Source: Pseudoneurospora amorphoporcata
Taxonomy: Eukaryota > Ascomycota > Sordariomycetes > Sordariales > Sordariaceae
Assembly (NCBI GenBank): GCA_033297205.1
Contig: MU859090.1
Span: forward strand, 179,495 to 243,494
Direction of reading: 5' to 3'
Length of the DNA stretch: 64,000 nucleotides
The position numbers and the translations under genes were made by a program. Shown piece after piece: positions 1 to 9,837 of this stretch (its first letter is position 1; each line of letters starts with the position of its first letter). The notes under the pieces were generated by a model, which was not told the DNA's origin, did no database searches, and was given only the letters and a program-made list of their open reading frames with translations.

Positions 1-118
1 CTTCCAGCGCGGCTTCCTCTGACATTCAACACAGCGTCACATCGACGACAACGATTATGTAAGTGTTTCTTTGCAACCGACTGATTACTAGCGCAGCATC
101 CTCTAACCCGAAACACAG

Positions 119-592
119 AAATACATCGACCCAAGGCAGAGGAATCGAGAAATCAACGCGTTTCTCGCTTCCCAACCCCAACCTCGGGTGTATTATGCGC
201 TAGTAAATGCCTGTTGCAGTCACTGTTCAGGAAATACGAATAATAAACACCTCTGGTGTTCAAATACACGTTCGTGGATGCAGGGCGATCACACGGTTGA
301 GGTATTCGACAGCGACCTGAAAAACCACTCGAAGACGTCCGGTATTTCCTATTTGTACGATCATCTCCGATGGTATGGAGAGGGAGGAGTTGCTAAAGTT
401 AAGCTGAGAGGCCATTTCTGCCGGAAAAAGAAGTCGAACTCGGAGAAGGACAGCATTGATATTGTTATTAATGCACTGTATTCCAATGAATGGAATCCGG
501 ATTTGTTGATTATGCGGTTGAATCAGGCTGGGGAAGCTCGTCGTGCGGATTTTAGGTATGAGAGAGAGGTTCTTGTTATTAAGCTTTTGTAG
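119..592 (+). CDS. Array member U1, second exon (5' end unresolved)
   Basis: Function unknown. This is the leftmost member of the tandem paralogue family. The open frame gives 157 residues with the family blocks in order: a Cys pair (ACCSHC), a second Cys followed by a tryptophan-containing stretch, a helix-like LYDHLR segment, the RGHFC block, and a C-terminal DLLIMRL helix with a final hydrophobic strand ending at TAG. A donor (GTAAGT) at 59, a CTAAC branch site at 103-107 and an acceptor at 118 define a likely 60-nt intron. A second possible acceptor lies at 139. No usable ATG lies upstream inside the window in the matching frame, so exon 1 probably starts before base 1 or is built differently. 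The RGxFC match and the frame make this a real family member; the 5' end is a guess. Confidence 0.55.
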   Translation, partial: KYIDPRQRNREINAFLASQPQPRVYYALVNACCSHCSGNTNNKHLWCSNTRSWMQGDHTVEVFDSDLKNHSKTSGISYLYDHLRWYGEGGVAKVKLRGHFCRKKKSNSEKDSIDIVINALYSNEWNPDLLIMRLNQAGEARRADFRYEREVLVIKLL

Positions 593-1436
593 GAACGGAG
601 CGCAAGCAGTCGTTGATTATTAGAGGGCAGTTTAGCAGAGAATGTATCACATGGTTGAGTTGTAGCGTCCCGTCGAACTTGGTCTATAAGACGGGAGCGG
701 TGTGTTTGATAGGAGCGATGGAATGGTGTTGGCGTTGGCGTTGAGTTCTTGATGAGTTTCTATTCCACACATTGTAACCGAGTATCATTGATGCCGGCAT
801 CGTCTTGAACACGTCCGCTTGATAGCAAGAAGCAACGGCACATACTTGTCTGGGCTAGAAGCACCTCTGATTCCAAGGCCGATTCAAGCCCCGAAGAATA
901 ACTCCTCAAAGGCAAGCATCACTCCTTTATCTAGCTTCTATCCAGCCATCCTCGTGTAGCAGAGCTGACATGTCCAATACCGGCTCCAGACCCGAGTCCG
1001 GCCCCAAGTACCGGAATTCAGAGAAACCACTTGCAGAATCTACGAATGTCGGAACCAGGAGCCCGGGCCCGGCGCGTAGCTAAGGTAGGTACTTACTTGA
1101 AGAATGTTCCTTCCTTTGTCCGTCCTCGCGACCTTACCCCGTCCCTTCTCCCCACTCCCCTTCCTTCCCGCTTTCCCAATCTTCTTCCCCGTTCCGCCAT
1201 TGTTCCCGTCTCTCTGAAGCGCCAAGTAATATGACACTCGGAGATCAAACAGACAAAAGGAACTGGAAAAACATCATTAGCGCTCTGCTCGGTCTTGGAA
1301 AATAACACGACAATGGTCAAACGCCGAGCTTCCTGTATCGACATACACCAAAATTGCCAACACATTTATATTCACTACGGGAACCGGAATGGCTAGGACA
1401 GTGCATTCAGCAATGGGGTATTTAGGTATAATGAGT
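593..1436. other. Spacer between U1 and U2
   Basis: No convincing gene. The stretch holds pyrimidine-rich DNA around 1120-1210 and an AAGGTAGGTACTTAC motif near 1083 of a kind scattered through the gene-free DNA of this window. Around 945-1095 there is loose similarity in layout (TTGCAG, then GGGCCCGG, then a GGTA word) to 2820-2960, as if the upstream regions of neighbouring units share ancestry; this is weak. Confidence 0.4.
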
Positions 1437-1466
1437 CTGCTGCTCTCTGACCGGTCTTACTTTGGG
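1437..1466 (+). promoter_or_regulatory. TATA-like core promoter of U2
   Basis: TATAATG followed by a GCTCTCT word, 146 nt before the ATG at 1583. The same TATA-like plus CTCTC/CTC arrangement recurs at a similar distance before the other array members (4078, 5705, 7713, 9129, 10509, 11640, 12694). That repetition is the main support for a promoter role. Confidence 0.5.
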
Positions 1467-1582
1467 AAACCAACCACAAGACATCGATGACCGGTTTCAA
1501 CTGACGATCCTGCAGCAAGCCGCGACAGAACAAGGTGTCACTGATTGCTAGATAAGGTACCTCTACACTACAAAAAGCCACG

Positions 1583-2438
1583 ATGGGTTGCGGAATGTCA
1601 ACAGAAGATGTGAGTGTTCCTTCTTTACAGACGCCCGGCTACCTTACCTTACCTTATCTTCCCTACAAGTGTGTCTTCTTCTGACTAACCCTGAAAATCG
1701 CAATCATAGGGCGTGTATAAACCGAAAGTATTCGCCTTCTGCACTCGGTGTTCGAAAACACATTTATGGATTACTCCATGTATCGAACATAGAGTAACTG
1801 CCGAAGCCATCGGAAACAACATGAACGTGGTGGGCATGTACGAACTGCACCATTATCTCAAGACGGTTGGATCAAGAGACGCTCGAATTTATTTCCGTGG
1901 GAATTTCTGCCAGGCGGTCGAAGATGTCAAGTTGAAGAAGGAGAAGTCTGGGAGGCTCGTGCCGGAAGCCACTTGGCATATTTGCGATGAAATGATGAGG
2001 GAGAGAAATCATCCGCTCGATTTGATGAAGAAGCTTACTGAGCTGTCTTGTTTGGAATCGGACCGTGGTGGTATTCCTCTGTGGTGGGGAACGAAGGGGA
2101 AGGTTTTTTGGTTTGATCTTGAGCCTTCTCCTTCTCCGGAGGAGAAGGAGAACACGACTGCGGAAAGGAAGACGACAGTTCTGGCGAGAAAGAACACGAC
2201 TCGGGCGAATGAGAAAGCGACGCTGGCGATCATGGAGAACAGGATTCATGTGCAGGAAAAGGAGGAGATTTGTACGCCTCTGATGAGGGAGGACACGGAT
2301 ACAACGGATACGGTTTCGGTTTCTTCCGCGGATACTGATTTTGGTGATCCATCTTCCCGGAAATGTTATGAGATTTCTGTCATGGAAGAAGATTCTGACA
2401 TGGGAGAGGATGGACAATATCAGAAGACTGGCTTGTAA
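1583..2438 (+). CDS. Array member U2, putative acylated CxxC/RGxFC protein
   Basis: Two exons, 1583-1609 and 1710-2438, joined in phase 0 across a 100-nt GT-AG intron with CTGAC/CTAAC branch sequences. The product is 251 residues of unknown function. It begins MGCGMST, which fits the N-myristoylation consensus (Gly2, Ser6) with a neighbouring Cys3 that could be palmitoylated, so membrane attachment is a fair inference. Cys20 and Cys23 form the CxxC pair, Cys33 follows, residues 52-63 look helical (YELHHYL), and residues 72-76 are RGNFC. A C-terminal helix module ends near residue 150. Unlike its relatives, U2 then carries an acidic, Glu/Thr/Asp-rich tail of about 100 residues that looks disordered. 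The start was chosen because the short MG exon, the donor and the frame agree with U5. Confidence 0.7.
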
Positions 2439-3432
2439 ACATGGCGGCCAACCTGATTTCCCGAAGCACAGGTACCGCTATTGCGATGTATTGTTTTGAT
2501 TCAGCTTATGGTTCCCTCTCCCCTTCTTTTCATTTTGTTCCTTTTTGATTTAATTCGAAGCCAAGCATCGGTCGGGCTGTCCAGTTATGCTGGTACAAGG
2601 GGGCGGGCTAGTGAAAATTGAAGCAGGAGGTTGACGCAGCCGAGAAGAAGCTGCTGAAGATGTACAAGCCGTTGGCATTTTTCGCGCATTCTGTGATATA
2701 ATGGAATTGAAGGAGAGACGGGAGCCTCATTGGACGTCATACCTCAGCAAAGGGTGGCGCTCCCCTAACCCAGCTCGTGTCTACCATTTTCATTTGTAGA
2801 CCAAGTACCCGTGCCGATTGTAGGTAGAGGCAACAATTACAAAGGCCAGCTCCAAGCTCGATGCTCCCGCCCCAACAACCGGACGTCCAAGAAAGCCATT
2901 TGCAGCTTCGATAAAGGGCAGACCCTCAATTTCGGGCCCGGGCGCTTACAATAGGTACCTCTAGGTCCAGTTCGGATCGCTCCCACCCAGTTGCACTAAA
3001 GCGCTCCTTACCGAGCATGGTGTGCAGCTGCACTCATGCAGCATTAAAGCAGCATTAAGGGAAGCCAAGGTTTGAGCAGGTATTTAGATCGAAGGCTCCC
3101 TTCCCTTCTTTCTTTCTCTTTCTTCCTCTTCTTCCTTCTTTAATCACCAAACTCACTACGTTTTGGGGTTCGTATAGTTCGTAAAAATTTGGTACAGTGT
3201 TTTCGGTATTGGGTCAGGGCGCTTTACTTCTAGGGGCATTTCCTATTTCCCAAATATGGAATAATTTTTGTTATTTCACTACGACGCAGGGATGAATACC
3301 GCCGGCGTTCAGTTTCTCCTGTTTAGCAGTATTTCCCAATTCTAACACGAAAGACAGCGGCCAGCTAGATATCGATATTGGTTTAGTGGACAGCAGATTA
3401 CTTGGGTTTGGACATCGCAACGAGCTCGGGTA
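2439..3432. other. Spacer downstream of U2
   Basis: No convincing gene. It holds an AGCATTAA-type doublet near 3037-3060, a CT-rich tract at 3100-3150 and a TTGACGCAGCC(C)GAGAAGAAG word at about 2632 that is repeated near 6621, downstream of U4. The shared word suggests that 3' flanks were duplicated along with the genes. Confidence 0.4.
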
Positions 3433-3895
3433 ATATAATACAGATGTATGATGACGGTGGCAGAATTGAAGAGGCAGGGTTTCTGTTCCATGAGGGCTTC
3501 CTCAACCACATCGTACCCGATAGGGACATGGACAGTTGTCTTGATGTGTCTTGAGAAACATGGAATTCACAAAAGCCACATGACCCACATCTCCTCAAAG
3601 GTAAGCGCTCCCATACATAGCCCATCTCCGGTCAATCTATTACCCCCCTTTGGAACCTCGATCAAGGTCATAATACCAAGCTTAGGACAAAACGTAGACC
3701 AACCAACCGACATCAAAGAAAACCAATTACCGTTTCCAGTCGGAAACGATCCGGGCGGTTACCTGCCCAGAGGTACCTCTACCCAAGAACGGTTTCTTTG
3801 TCCTTTATCACGACTTGGTCTGGCCCCTCGCTCAACCAGCCGAAGCCACACAAAGACACGAAGTAGAAAAATGCTGTTCCGCTCTATGCTTTTGA
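3433..3895 (+). pseudogene. Relic array unit between U2 and U3
   Basis: A TATAATA box at 3433 lies 147 nt before an ATG at 3580 that opens a seven-codon exon (M-T-H-I-S-S-K) ending in a good donor, GTAAGC at 3601. The spacing, exon size and phase match the live array members, and the -SSK end matches exon 1 of U9. Downstream, no frame gives the full CxxC/RGxFC protein. One frame from 3698 to 3895 reads like protein and ends in a CC-S-x2-C cluster followed directly by TGA, after which the next unit begins. I read it as a truncated copy. A chance arrangement is possible. Confidence 0.35.
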
Positions 3896-4077
3896 ACACT
3901 AACATAATGGTCATTCACCCGGTTGAAAGTATTCATCTTTTCATCAGCACCAACATAACCGCCCAAGGAACGCGCTCCAGCTCGTTGGAGACACCGCAAG
4001 GACAGAAGTAGAGAAAATAGAAATGATGAGTCGTGTTGGTTAACTTAGAGAGCGGTCTTATGTATGGGCTGTCCAGC
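3896..4077. repeat. Duplicated 5' flank of U3
   Basis: Contains CAGCTCGTTGGAGACACCGC near 3976 and GAGAGCGGTCTTAT near 4048. Related words stand before U4 (CCAACTCGTTGGACATAC near 5621; GTGAGCGGTCTATTATA near 5685), and a weaker one occurs at 4907. No gene is visible. This appears to be part of the DNA copied together with each gene. Confidence 0.45.
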
Positions 4078-4106
4078 TATAATGGGTTTGGTTCGCTCTC
4101 ACCAGG
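4078..4106 (+). promoter_or_regulatory. TATA-like core promoter of U3
   Basis: TATAATGGG followed by TTCGCTCTCACCAGG, 161 nt before the ATG at 4239. The GCTCTCA word is shared with the U4 and U5 promoters at nearly the same distance from the TATA-like box. Confidence 0.5.
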
Positions 4107-4238
4107 TTCACTCCGAGGCATCAGACTACCTCTAGCATATCGACTACCTGTCTTATCATTCGGTTTCAAAATCGCGGAAGAGTGTACCTCGACTAGAAGA
4201 AGTTATATCGGCAGTCACAGCGCTCTTAAAGCACAACA

Positions 4239-4780
4239 ATGGGTCACAGTAACGGCAAGTCGGACACGGAGGAGTCTACCCGAAAAGGATCCAGCAAGCC
4301 GAAGTTTGCCCGGAAAAAGGACGCGAATGTAAACAACACTCACGGAAGCATCGTTGGTACGAATCAGTCAGCTAATAGATACGTACATAGGAATATAAAT
4401 TCATCAAGCTTGGCCTCAAATGCATGAAATGTCAGCCTGGACGGCCAGGGGCATGTATCTGGTCACAAACGTTTGCCTACCGGTGGACGTCCATCGACGA
4501 ACAATACCTGAAAGACAAACCAGACATTGATCAGATGATCCAAATGCATGCCGACCAACCAGCAATTGACGGAAGATTTGAATTGCGTGGCGATTTTTGC
4601 TGGATCGTAAGGGGCAACGGATATGACACAATGGAAGCGTTTAGGAAGGGCGCGGATATCGGACATGGTAGCAGACCGACCTCTGAGACCCGGGTGAAAC
4701 GCCTTCGAACTCTGATGGACGATCTTGATAAACACAAGGTCAAAGTCAAGTTCGCTGTGGCTCCACCTATCCAGCCCTAA
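4239..4780 (+). CDS. Array member U3, CxxC/RGxFC protein
   Basis: Two exons, 4239-4328 and 4391-4780, phase 0, intron 62 nt with GCTAAT branch and CATAG acceptor; the product is 159 residues of unknown function. Exon 1 is longer than in the sisters (30 codons, Lys/Arg/Ser-rich). The N-terminus MGHSNG is glycine-second, but His3 makes myristoylation doubtful. Exon 2 opens with EYKF, and Cys41 and Cys44 form the CxxC pair, with Cys52-Ile-Trp following. A helix-like stretch (residues 75-84) precedes RGDFC at 96-100, then a Lys/Arg-rich helix and a final strand (KVKVKFAV). Codon 6 and its neighbours read GGCAAGTC, the same string used as a GC splice donor in U5 and U6; here it must be coding for the frame to hold. 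Confidence 0.7.
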
Positions 4781-5411
4781 ATAATGGCACGGCTTTTGAT
4801 GGTAGCCGCGAGCTATCTTTCACGAGGAGGGCTAATATGTTCATTCAATTTATGCCGAGTCTCTACTCAATGAAAAGAAGGCATTGCTGGTGTGAAGACG
4901 CGGAACCAGCTCGTTGGAGAGGGACTGTTGAACTGGTGTGTGGCTTGGGGAAGGATAGGTACCTTTAGCGATCGGTATACTGAGGCCAGGGCGTTAATCT
5001 GTAGGAGGATGCATTTGGGACATGTTCACGATTTCCTTTCTGTTTCCTCTATCTTTCCTAGGTGTCGGACGGCTCACAGAGGCATCTCCAGGGTTTGGTT
5101 TGTTCACAAGGCCTGACAGGATGGACGAGGACGTTTGGGTACAGAGATTGTCTTGTTCCAAGTAGCATTTAGGTATAGGTAGGTACCTTACCTAGATGAA
5201 ACAGTTCTAAAAGTGTGACTCCCACCCCAACTATACGTAGCTGATATAGAAGAAAGGCCTTTGCCGCTTCCACTTGGAATCAATCTCGGGTGATTACATG
5301 CCTTTTTGTATGTACTACCTCCTAAACACAGCGGAGAAAAATTACTGTCTCCGTCTTGAAGACTTGGTCTGATTCTTTGCTCAGCTACAGGCAGCCGGAA
5401 AAGGAGAAAAG
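4781..5411. other. Spacer downstream of U3
   Basis: No convincing gene. Several GGTACC/TAGGTA motifs occur (4959, 5170-5195), including TAGGTATAGGTAGGTACC with a near-palindromic GGTAGGTACCTTACC. Confidence 0.4.

Positions 5412-5467
<56 letters not shown>
5412..5467. repeat. Poly(A) tract, 56 nt
   Basis: An uninterrupted run of A followed by degenerate GAAA repeats to about 5480. I see no clear target-site duplication around it, so it is listed as a simple repeat and not as a retroelement tail. Confidence 0.9.
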
Positions 5468-5469
<2 letters not shown>

Positions 5470-5540
5470 AAGAAAGAAAAAGAGCAAGGGGCAAAATGTG
5501 GTTGGCGCTCCCCAAATGTCCGTGTCGATCACCAACATGG

Positions 5541-5765
5541 ACACTCGCCCATTTTCCCATGTCCATAAAGGTCTGCGCCAGAATTACCAACGAAAAATGT
5601 CCATTGATGAGAGCCAACTCGTTGGACATACATGTACCGCAAGGAACAACGGGAATGAACATGGTAAGCAGTGTGTCAAGTGAGCGGTCTATTATAACAC
5701 TGGTTATAGTGAGCTTGATGCGCTCTCATCGGTTTCCTTCCGGAGACAAGCTTACCACTTGGAAA
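5541..5765. repeat. Duplicated 5' flank of U4 (copy in 7598-7790)
   Basis: Shares with 7598-7790, in the same order, CACTCGCCC, a TGCGCCAGAATTACCAAC / CGCGCCGGAATTACCAAC word, a TGATGAG(C/A) word, a TATA-like box (5705; 7713) and GCTCTCATC. It lies upstream of array member U4. This supports duplication of whole gene-plus-promoter segments. The core promoter probably starts at 5705, or at a second TATAA at 5694. Confidence 0.55.
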
Positions 5766-5928
5766 GCATACTTCCCATTGCAAAAACAAACAAGATTCGG
5801 CCCACAAGCCTCATAGAAGCCCAAGTTCAAAAACGCACACATCGACTGGACTCAAGGATTCAAAGAGCATCTCTATGATACGCTAGGTACGCATCGCATG
5901 CTTTGGCCGCTGCCATATCCAAGACACC

Positions 5929-6475
5929 ATGTGCCTAGGAGCCGGAAGTTCGAAGGTAAGCCACCCACTCCTTTCGAAATTGTGGCCGATATCACGGGCC
6001 TATGCTAACAGTTTATGGATGGCATTCAAAGTACTACGTACAGATTGCCCTCGGCTGCACGGCCTGTTCGTGCATACCGTGCAGACAGGCCCTGCCATGC
6101 ACAGGAGAGAGGCCATGTCGAAACAATGATGTGTGCAAGCATTTCGAGAATTTTGGCAGTCGTTGGGCCTACGTTCGCCCTTTGCTGCTGGAGCAAAACG
6201 GATTGAAGAGGGATCCATGGATGAGAGAAATCAAGGGTGAACAAGCAGAGCGGAATAGGGGGATGTTCTTGATTGTAGCTGACTTCGGCGCGGTTAAGCG
6301 TGCAGGGGCTGGCAATATTATTAAAGAGCTTGAGAAGGCAGCATTCTCGACCGATGAGAATAAGGGGGCCAGGAACCTTCATGCGGCAATGAAGAAGTTG
6401 TCAGAGGGGAAGTACAGGGAGTTTGAGGTTCGGTTGTTAAGACGGTACTTGCCTGCTTACCGAACCCGATTGTAG
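5929..6475 (+). CDS. Array member U4, Cys-rich variant lacking the RGxFC cysteine
   Basis: Exons 5929-5955 and 6032-6475, phase 0, 156 residues of unknown function. The acceptor was placed at CAAAG/6031, about 22 nt after a CTAAC branch, because the nearer CAG at 6011 breaks the frame while 6031 restores the family-like YYVQ start of exon 2. The product starts MCLGAG with no Gly2, so it lacks a myristoylation signal. Its N-terminal Cys cluster is the richest in the family: Cys18 and Cys21, then Cys23, 26, 32, 37 and 42. At the RGxFC site it reads RGMFLI, so the conserved Cys is gone. The C-terminal half is a helix module (IIKELEKA, LHAAMKKL). Function may have changed or weakened. Confidence 0.62.
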
Positions 6476-7597
6476 AGTGTGTGGTTCATGCAGGAAGATT
6501 CACTACAGGGAAGGTCGAATGCATGTCATGTATTTAGAAGTAGGTACGCTTGATGCAGGTGTGCAGGTATCTCAAGCGGCGCTTGCTCACTTCCCAACAA
6601 TCCAATCTTATCATCCAAGTTGACGCAGCCCGAGAAGAAGAGGAACTACTTTCAATTAGAGAAGTCTGATCAACGTGTCCACATTCCGCAAAAGTGAGGT
6701 GAAAAGGAAAAAAAGAAAAAAATCCCCCCATTAGCAGTACAAAATACACTCAGCGATGATGAGAACAAAAAGAAGGGCCAAAAAAAAATGTGGACTTACA
6801 GCTACCGGGTTCGAACGTACAACGTCCACGAGAGCCGGGGGTTACGGGAGAGATGAGGGGAGGGGCACCGTTCCTGACAACGCCTTTGCCCGCTTGCGCC
6901 ATCCTGCCAGCTTGCCACGAAAATCCAGCCGCGGGAACTAATACATATATCCTACTACAATGGCTAGATAGGTAGGTTTCGGGCTACGTCAGCCCAGTTG
7001 AAGAGTTCAGGTAGGGATGGAAGATTGGCGGGTGGGAGGGAAGGAAGCATGAGGTGAACTGGAAGGGGCTATGAACTTGCTATGAAAAACTTTGAGCTCC
7101 TTTGTTCAGTAGCTGTTTTTGCAAAATCGATATCATTTGTTTACTCGATTATTTCAGTTCCAGATTCGAGCCTTCGGACCAATTCCGGCCCTCCGAGGTG
7201 CAAGCGAAAAGTCCAGACAGAAGCGTGAGCGAGGAACCACCTGACATGAATTCCATTCTTCATTCGATTTGAGCATCAATTACTTGCGATCAACCCAACG
7301 CCCATCCATTTGCCCCGTCGTCGCTAGAGGTAATCATGCATGCCGCTGTCATTACAGCACAAAGGCGAACCAAAATTGCCAACAAGCCGCACACCCCATG
7401 TGCCCCCCTCAAAGACGGCCGCTTCTCTTTCATGACTGGATTCCTCGATACACCCAACAATCCGCCGAGGCAGCGCTTTGGTGATCCGGTACCAACCCTT
7501 CCAGTTGAAGCAAACCTAACTTTGCTAATCTAGAATGAAGTAGAAAAAGGCATAAGGCGTTCTCCAAGCACCTGACCACCAACAAAGTAGGTATCTA
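6476..7597. other. Spacer between U4 and U5
   Basis: No convincing gene. A TTGACGCAGCCCGAGAAGAAG word at 6621 echoes 2632 downstream of U2. The segment near 7377-7490 (AACAAGCCGCACACCC, then CTCAAAGAC, then ACACCCAACAA) is repeated near 10302-10400, upstream of U7, and its first part resembles exon 1 of the relic at 3567-3600. Confidence 0.45.
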
Positions 7598-7790
7598 TGT
7601 GGTCACTCGCCCGTCTATCAACATCCGTACGCGCCGGAATTACCAACAAAATTTCTTCTGATGCAACAAGCTAGGAGGTCCATGATGAGCAGGAGTCCAA
7701 TGGACTCCTAGTTATAAAGACCCGATGTGCTCTCATCAGTCTCAGTCCTTTGGGACGCCAGACTAGGGTACTTCATTGATGAACAATTCC
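7598..7790. repeat. Duplicated 5' flank and core promoter of U5
   Basis: Counterpart of 5541-5765. It contains TATAAAGACC at 7713 and TGTGCTCTCATC about 15 nt later, 175 nt before the U5 start codon. Among the array promoters this one has the cleanest TATA box. Confidence 0.55.
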
Positions 7791-7887
7791 GGTTCCAAGC
7801 TGTGAGGACAAATCCCCTGAAAGAAAGCATACCTCGACCAACATACACGCTTGCCTAGAGATAGCTAGATTTTTCTGCGAAGCCACA

Positions 7888-8511
7888 ATGGGCTCCGGTC
7901 ACTCAACGTCTGTGGAGGAGGCAAGTCACTTTCCTCGATTTCTTGCTATCTTGTCCCCCTAACAATGGTCATAGAATGCCCCTGGAAGCAGTGGTCCGGC
8001 CTCTCTCTCGTCTTCTCAGGACGAGCTTTATGAAACCAATCGACATTATGACAGAAATGTCGGGGGGCCGTCGTCTTTCACCATACGCACGAGAGCTCTC
8101 TGCACCATCTGTGAGAAGGAGAATGATGCAGAGAAATATCGTTGTTGCGAATGGATGTTTTCAAGGCCGTTTAGGGGCGACTTTTATGAACTCTTCACCA
8201 TGTGCAACGAACCTTGGGCCCAGGAGGGTCTGAAAGACTTGAAAGACTACATTCTCTTCATCCAGAAATCATGTGGAGGTGAGGGACGGGTCGAATTTCG
8301 GGGTAAATTCTGCCTCGTAGAAAAAGACAGGGAATCGGCCCCTGAGCATATTGTCCGTGAGGGTATAAAAACATGCACACCACACGGTGGGTTTGGCCAT
8401 TTACATCCTTTTGAGTTGTATCAGGAACTGAAGTCTGCAGGATTTGGAGTTTCTGACGGGAAGCATGAGCAGGTTACGAATATCTTTTTTCTCAAACTTC
8501 ATGAGGAGTAG
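7888..8511 (+). CDS. Array member U5, putative myristoylated CxxC/RGxFC protein
   Basis: Exons 7888-7920 and 7975-8511, phase 0, 189 residues of unknown function. The 54-nt intron starts GCAAGT and not GT, with a CTAAC branch at 7960 and acceptor ATAG: a GC-AG intron. The N-terminus MGSGHS fits the N-myristoylation consensus (Gly2, Ser6). A Ser-rich linker of about 40 residues follows, then Cys54 and Cys57 (CTIC), a CC pair at 68-69, a helix-like stretch at 97-109 (LKDLKDYILFI), RGKFC at 120-124, and a C-terminal HPFELYQELK helix followed by a last strand. Its 3' flank (8525-8610) resembles that of U6, pointing to a recent common origin of the pair. Confidence 0.7.
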
Positions 8512-9128
8512 GTCCAGTTCTTGCCTGAGCCTTGCGCTGGACGGTAGGCTCTGGCGGTCATGTATGGTAACTCGGAGGATGAACGGCATACTTGGTGATT
8601 CTGGGTTTTCACAGCAGTGCAGAAGGATTTCATTCACGCGTCTGAATGGAACAATAGGATATGGAGTTATAGGACGTATTTTGATGGGGAAAAGCATTTT
8701 TTGCATGATAGCATCAAAAAGTTCAAAATGGATTGATTTCCTGGTCCGAAGAGGCTGCGAATTTACATGTGTCAAAAGACTAGACACTTCAGCGTCCAGC
8801 CATCCACTCATCGATTTCATCCCGTTTTTTTGCGTTTATTCCTGGCTATACCCCACAGCCCGTATGGTGGGCGCTTAACGATGTCTTTCACCATCAGAAC
8901 AACGAGAAAATACCTGAAATGACCTTCATTCTCTACGCGCTGCCCAGTGCACGTCCCACACTGTAGATTTCTGCCATTCTGTAACGGGGAGATGTAGAAA
9001 AACGGAGTTGACGCTCGCCGGGCAAGGGCGGTAGTATCAACACATTTATTGATACCATATGCGCCGACGGCCATCAACAATATGTCAAAAGATGGGATGG
9101 CAAGCGGTTCAAGGGGCAGCATTATGGA
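8512..9128. other. Spacer between U5 and U6
   Basis: No convincing gene. The first 100 nt share words (GCGCTGGACG, GGCATACTTGGT) with the 3' flank of U6 at 9868-9945. Confidence 0.45.
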
Positions 9129-9155
9129 TATAAGGGTCTGGTGCACTCCTGTCGA
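9129..9155 (+). promoter_or_regulatory. TATA-like core promoter of U6
   Basis: TATAAGGGTCTGG followed by a CACTCC word, 156 nt before the start codon at 9285. The layout matches the other array promoters, though the GCTCTC word is degenerate here. Confidence 0.42.
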
Positions 9156-9284
9156 ATCCTAGGCTAGTTTGAGAAGTAAGAACCCGAACCAAGCACACCG
9201 ACGATCAGTTCAAGCACTGGGTCTCAGAAAAATCATCTCGAAAGAAGATTGTATCTCTGTCAATAAATCACCAGAGAATTCGCA

Positions 9285-9837
9285 ATGCTCAAAAGGAGGC
9301 TTACCGGCTTAGTATCCTCAGACGAGGCAAGTCAGGTTCCCAAATTTATTATGATACAGTTCTGCTAATATTGGAAAACTCACCAAGAGGAGCCAGAAGT
9401 CACAGGATTACTGGGTATACGCGAGGGCTCGCTGCACCGCCTGTGAAGACAACCCGGAGGATAGGAGGTGTCACAAGGGGTCGAACAGCTGGATCGCGAA
9501 AGAAAAACCATTTACTATCTACAAGCGAGCGACACTCGAGAGCAGAACGGACGATGAGGGTTTGCAAAATCTAACGGATTTCATCAAGAGCATCCGTGAG
9601 GAAGAAAATGGGATCGTGCAATTTCGGGGTCGATTTTGCAACCCAAGGGGTGGCGGTAAAACATCTCCCGCCGGAGAGGTTGTTGAAGATGCAATGACAT
9701 CAGGTATCGGTTTGCGTGGCCCATTGGACTTGTATGAGTACCTGAAGACAAAGTTTCCGAGAATGTCTAAAGGCAAGCCAAGCGGCCGTAGGGACGCGGA
9801 TGGAAATCCCATCTTTTATTCCAAGTTGGAGGCATGA
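9285..9837 (+). CDS. Array member U6, CxxC/RGxFC protein
   Basis: Exons 9285-9326 and about 9397-9837, phase 0, about 160 residues, function unknown. The intron starts GCAAGT (GC-AG) and has a GCTAAT branch near 9365. Three acceptors (9387, 9396, 9405) are all in frame, so the first residues of exon 2 are uncertain by a few codons. Exon 1 is MLKRRLTGLVSSDE, basic and without Gly2. Exon 2 gives CTAC (about residues 27-30), a later Cys-His, a helix-like NLTDFIKSI, RGRFC, a Gly/Lys-rich loop and a DLYEYLK helix. With U5 it forms the most similar pair of the array (shared 3' flank and GC donor). Confidence 0.65.

Noticed and set aside
3387..3554. 56-codon protein-like frame upstream of the relic unit
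   Set aside because: It spans the TATA-like box of the relic and ends before its ATG; probably a chance frame.
5412..5467. Poly(A) tract as a retroelement tail
   Set aside because: No element body and no flanking duplication found, unlike the 60.66 kb site.
5188..5662. Frames with long Phe or Lys runs
   Set aside because: Translations of the poly(A) tract.
7943..8233. ATG-led frame inside U5
   Set aside because: Shadow frame. The true U5 frame starts at 7888 and is confirmed by CxxC and RGxFC.
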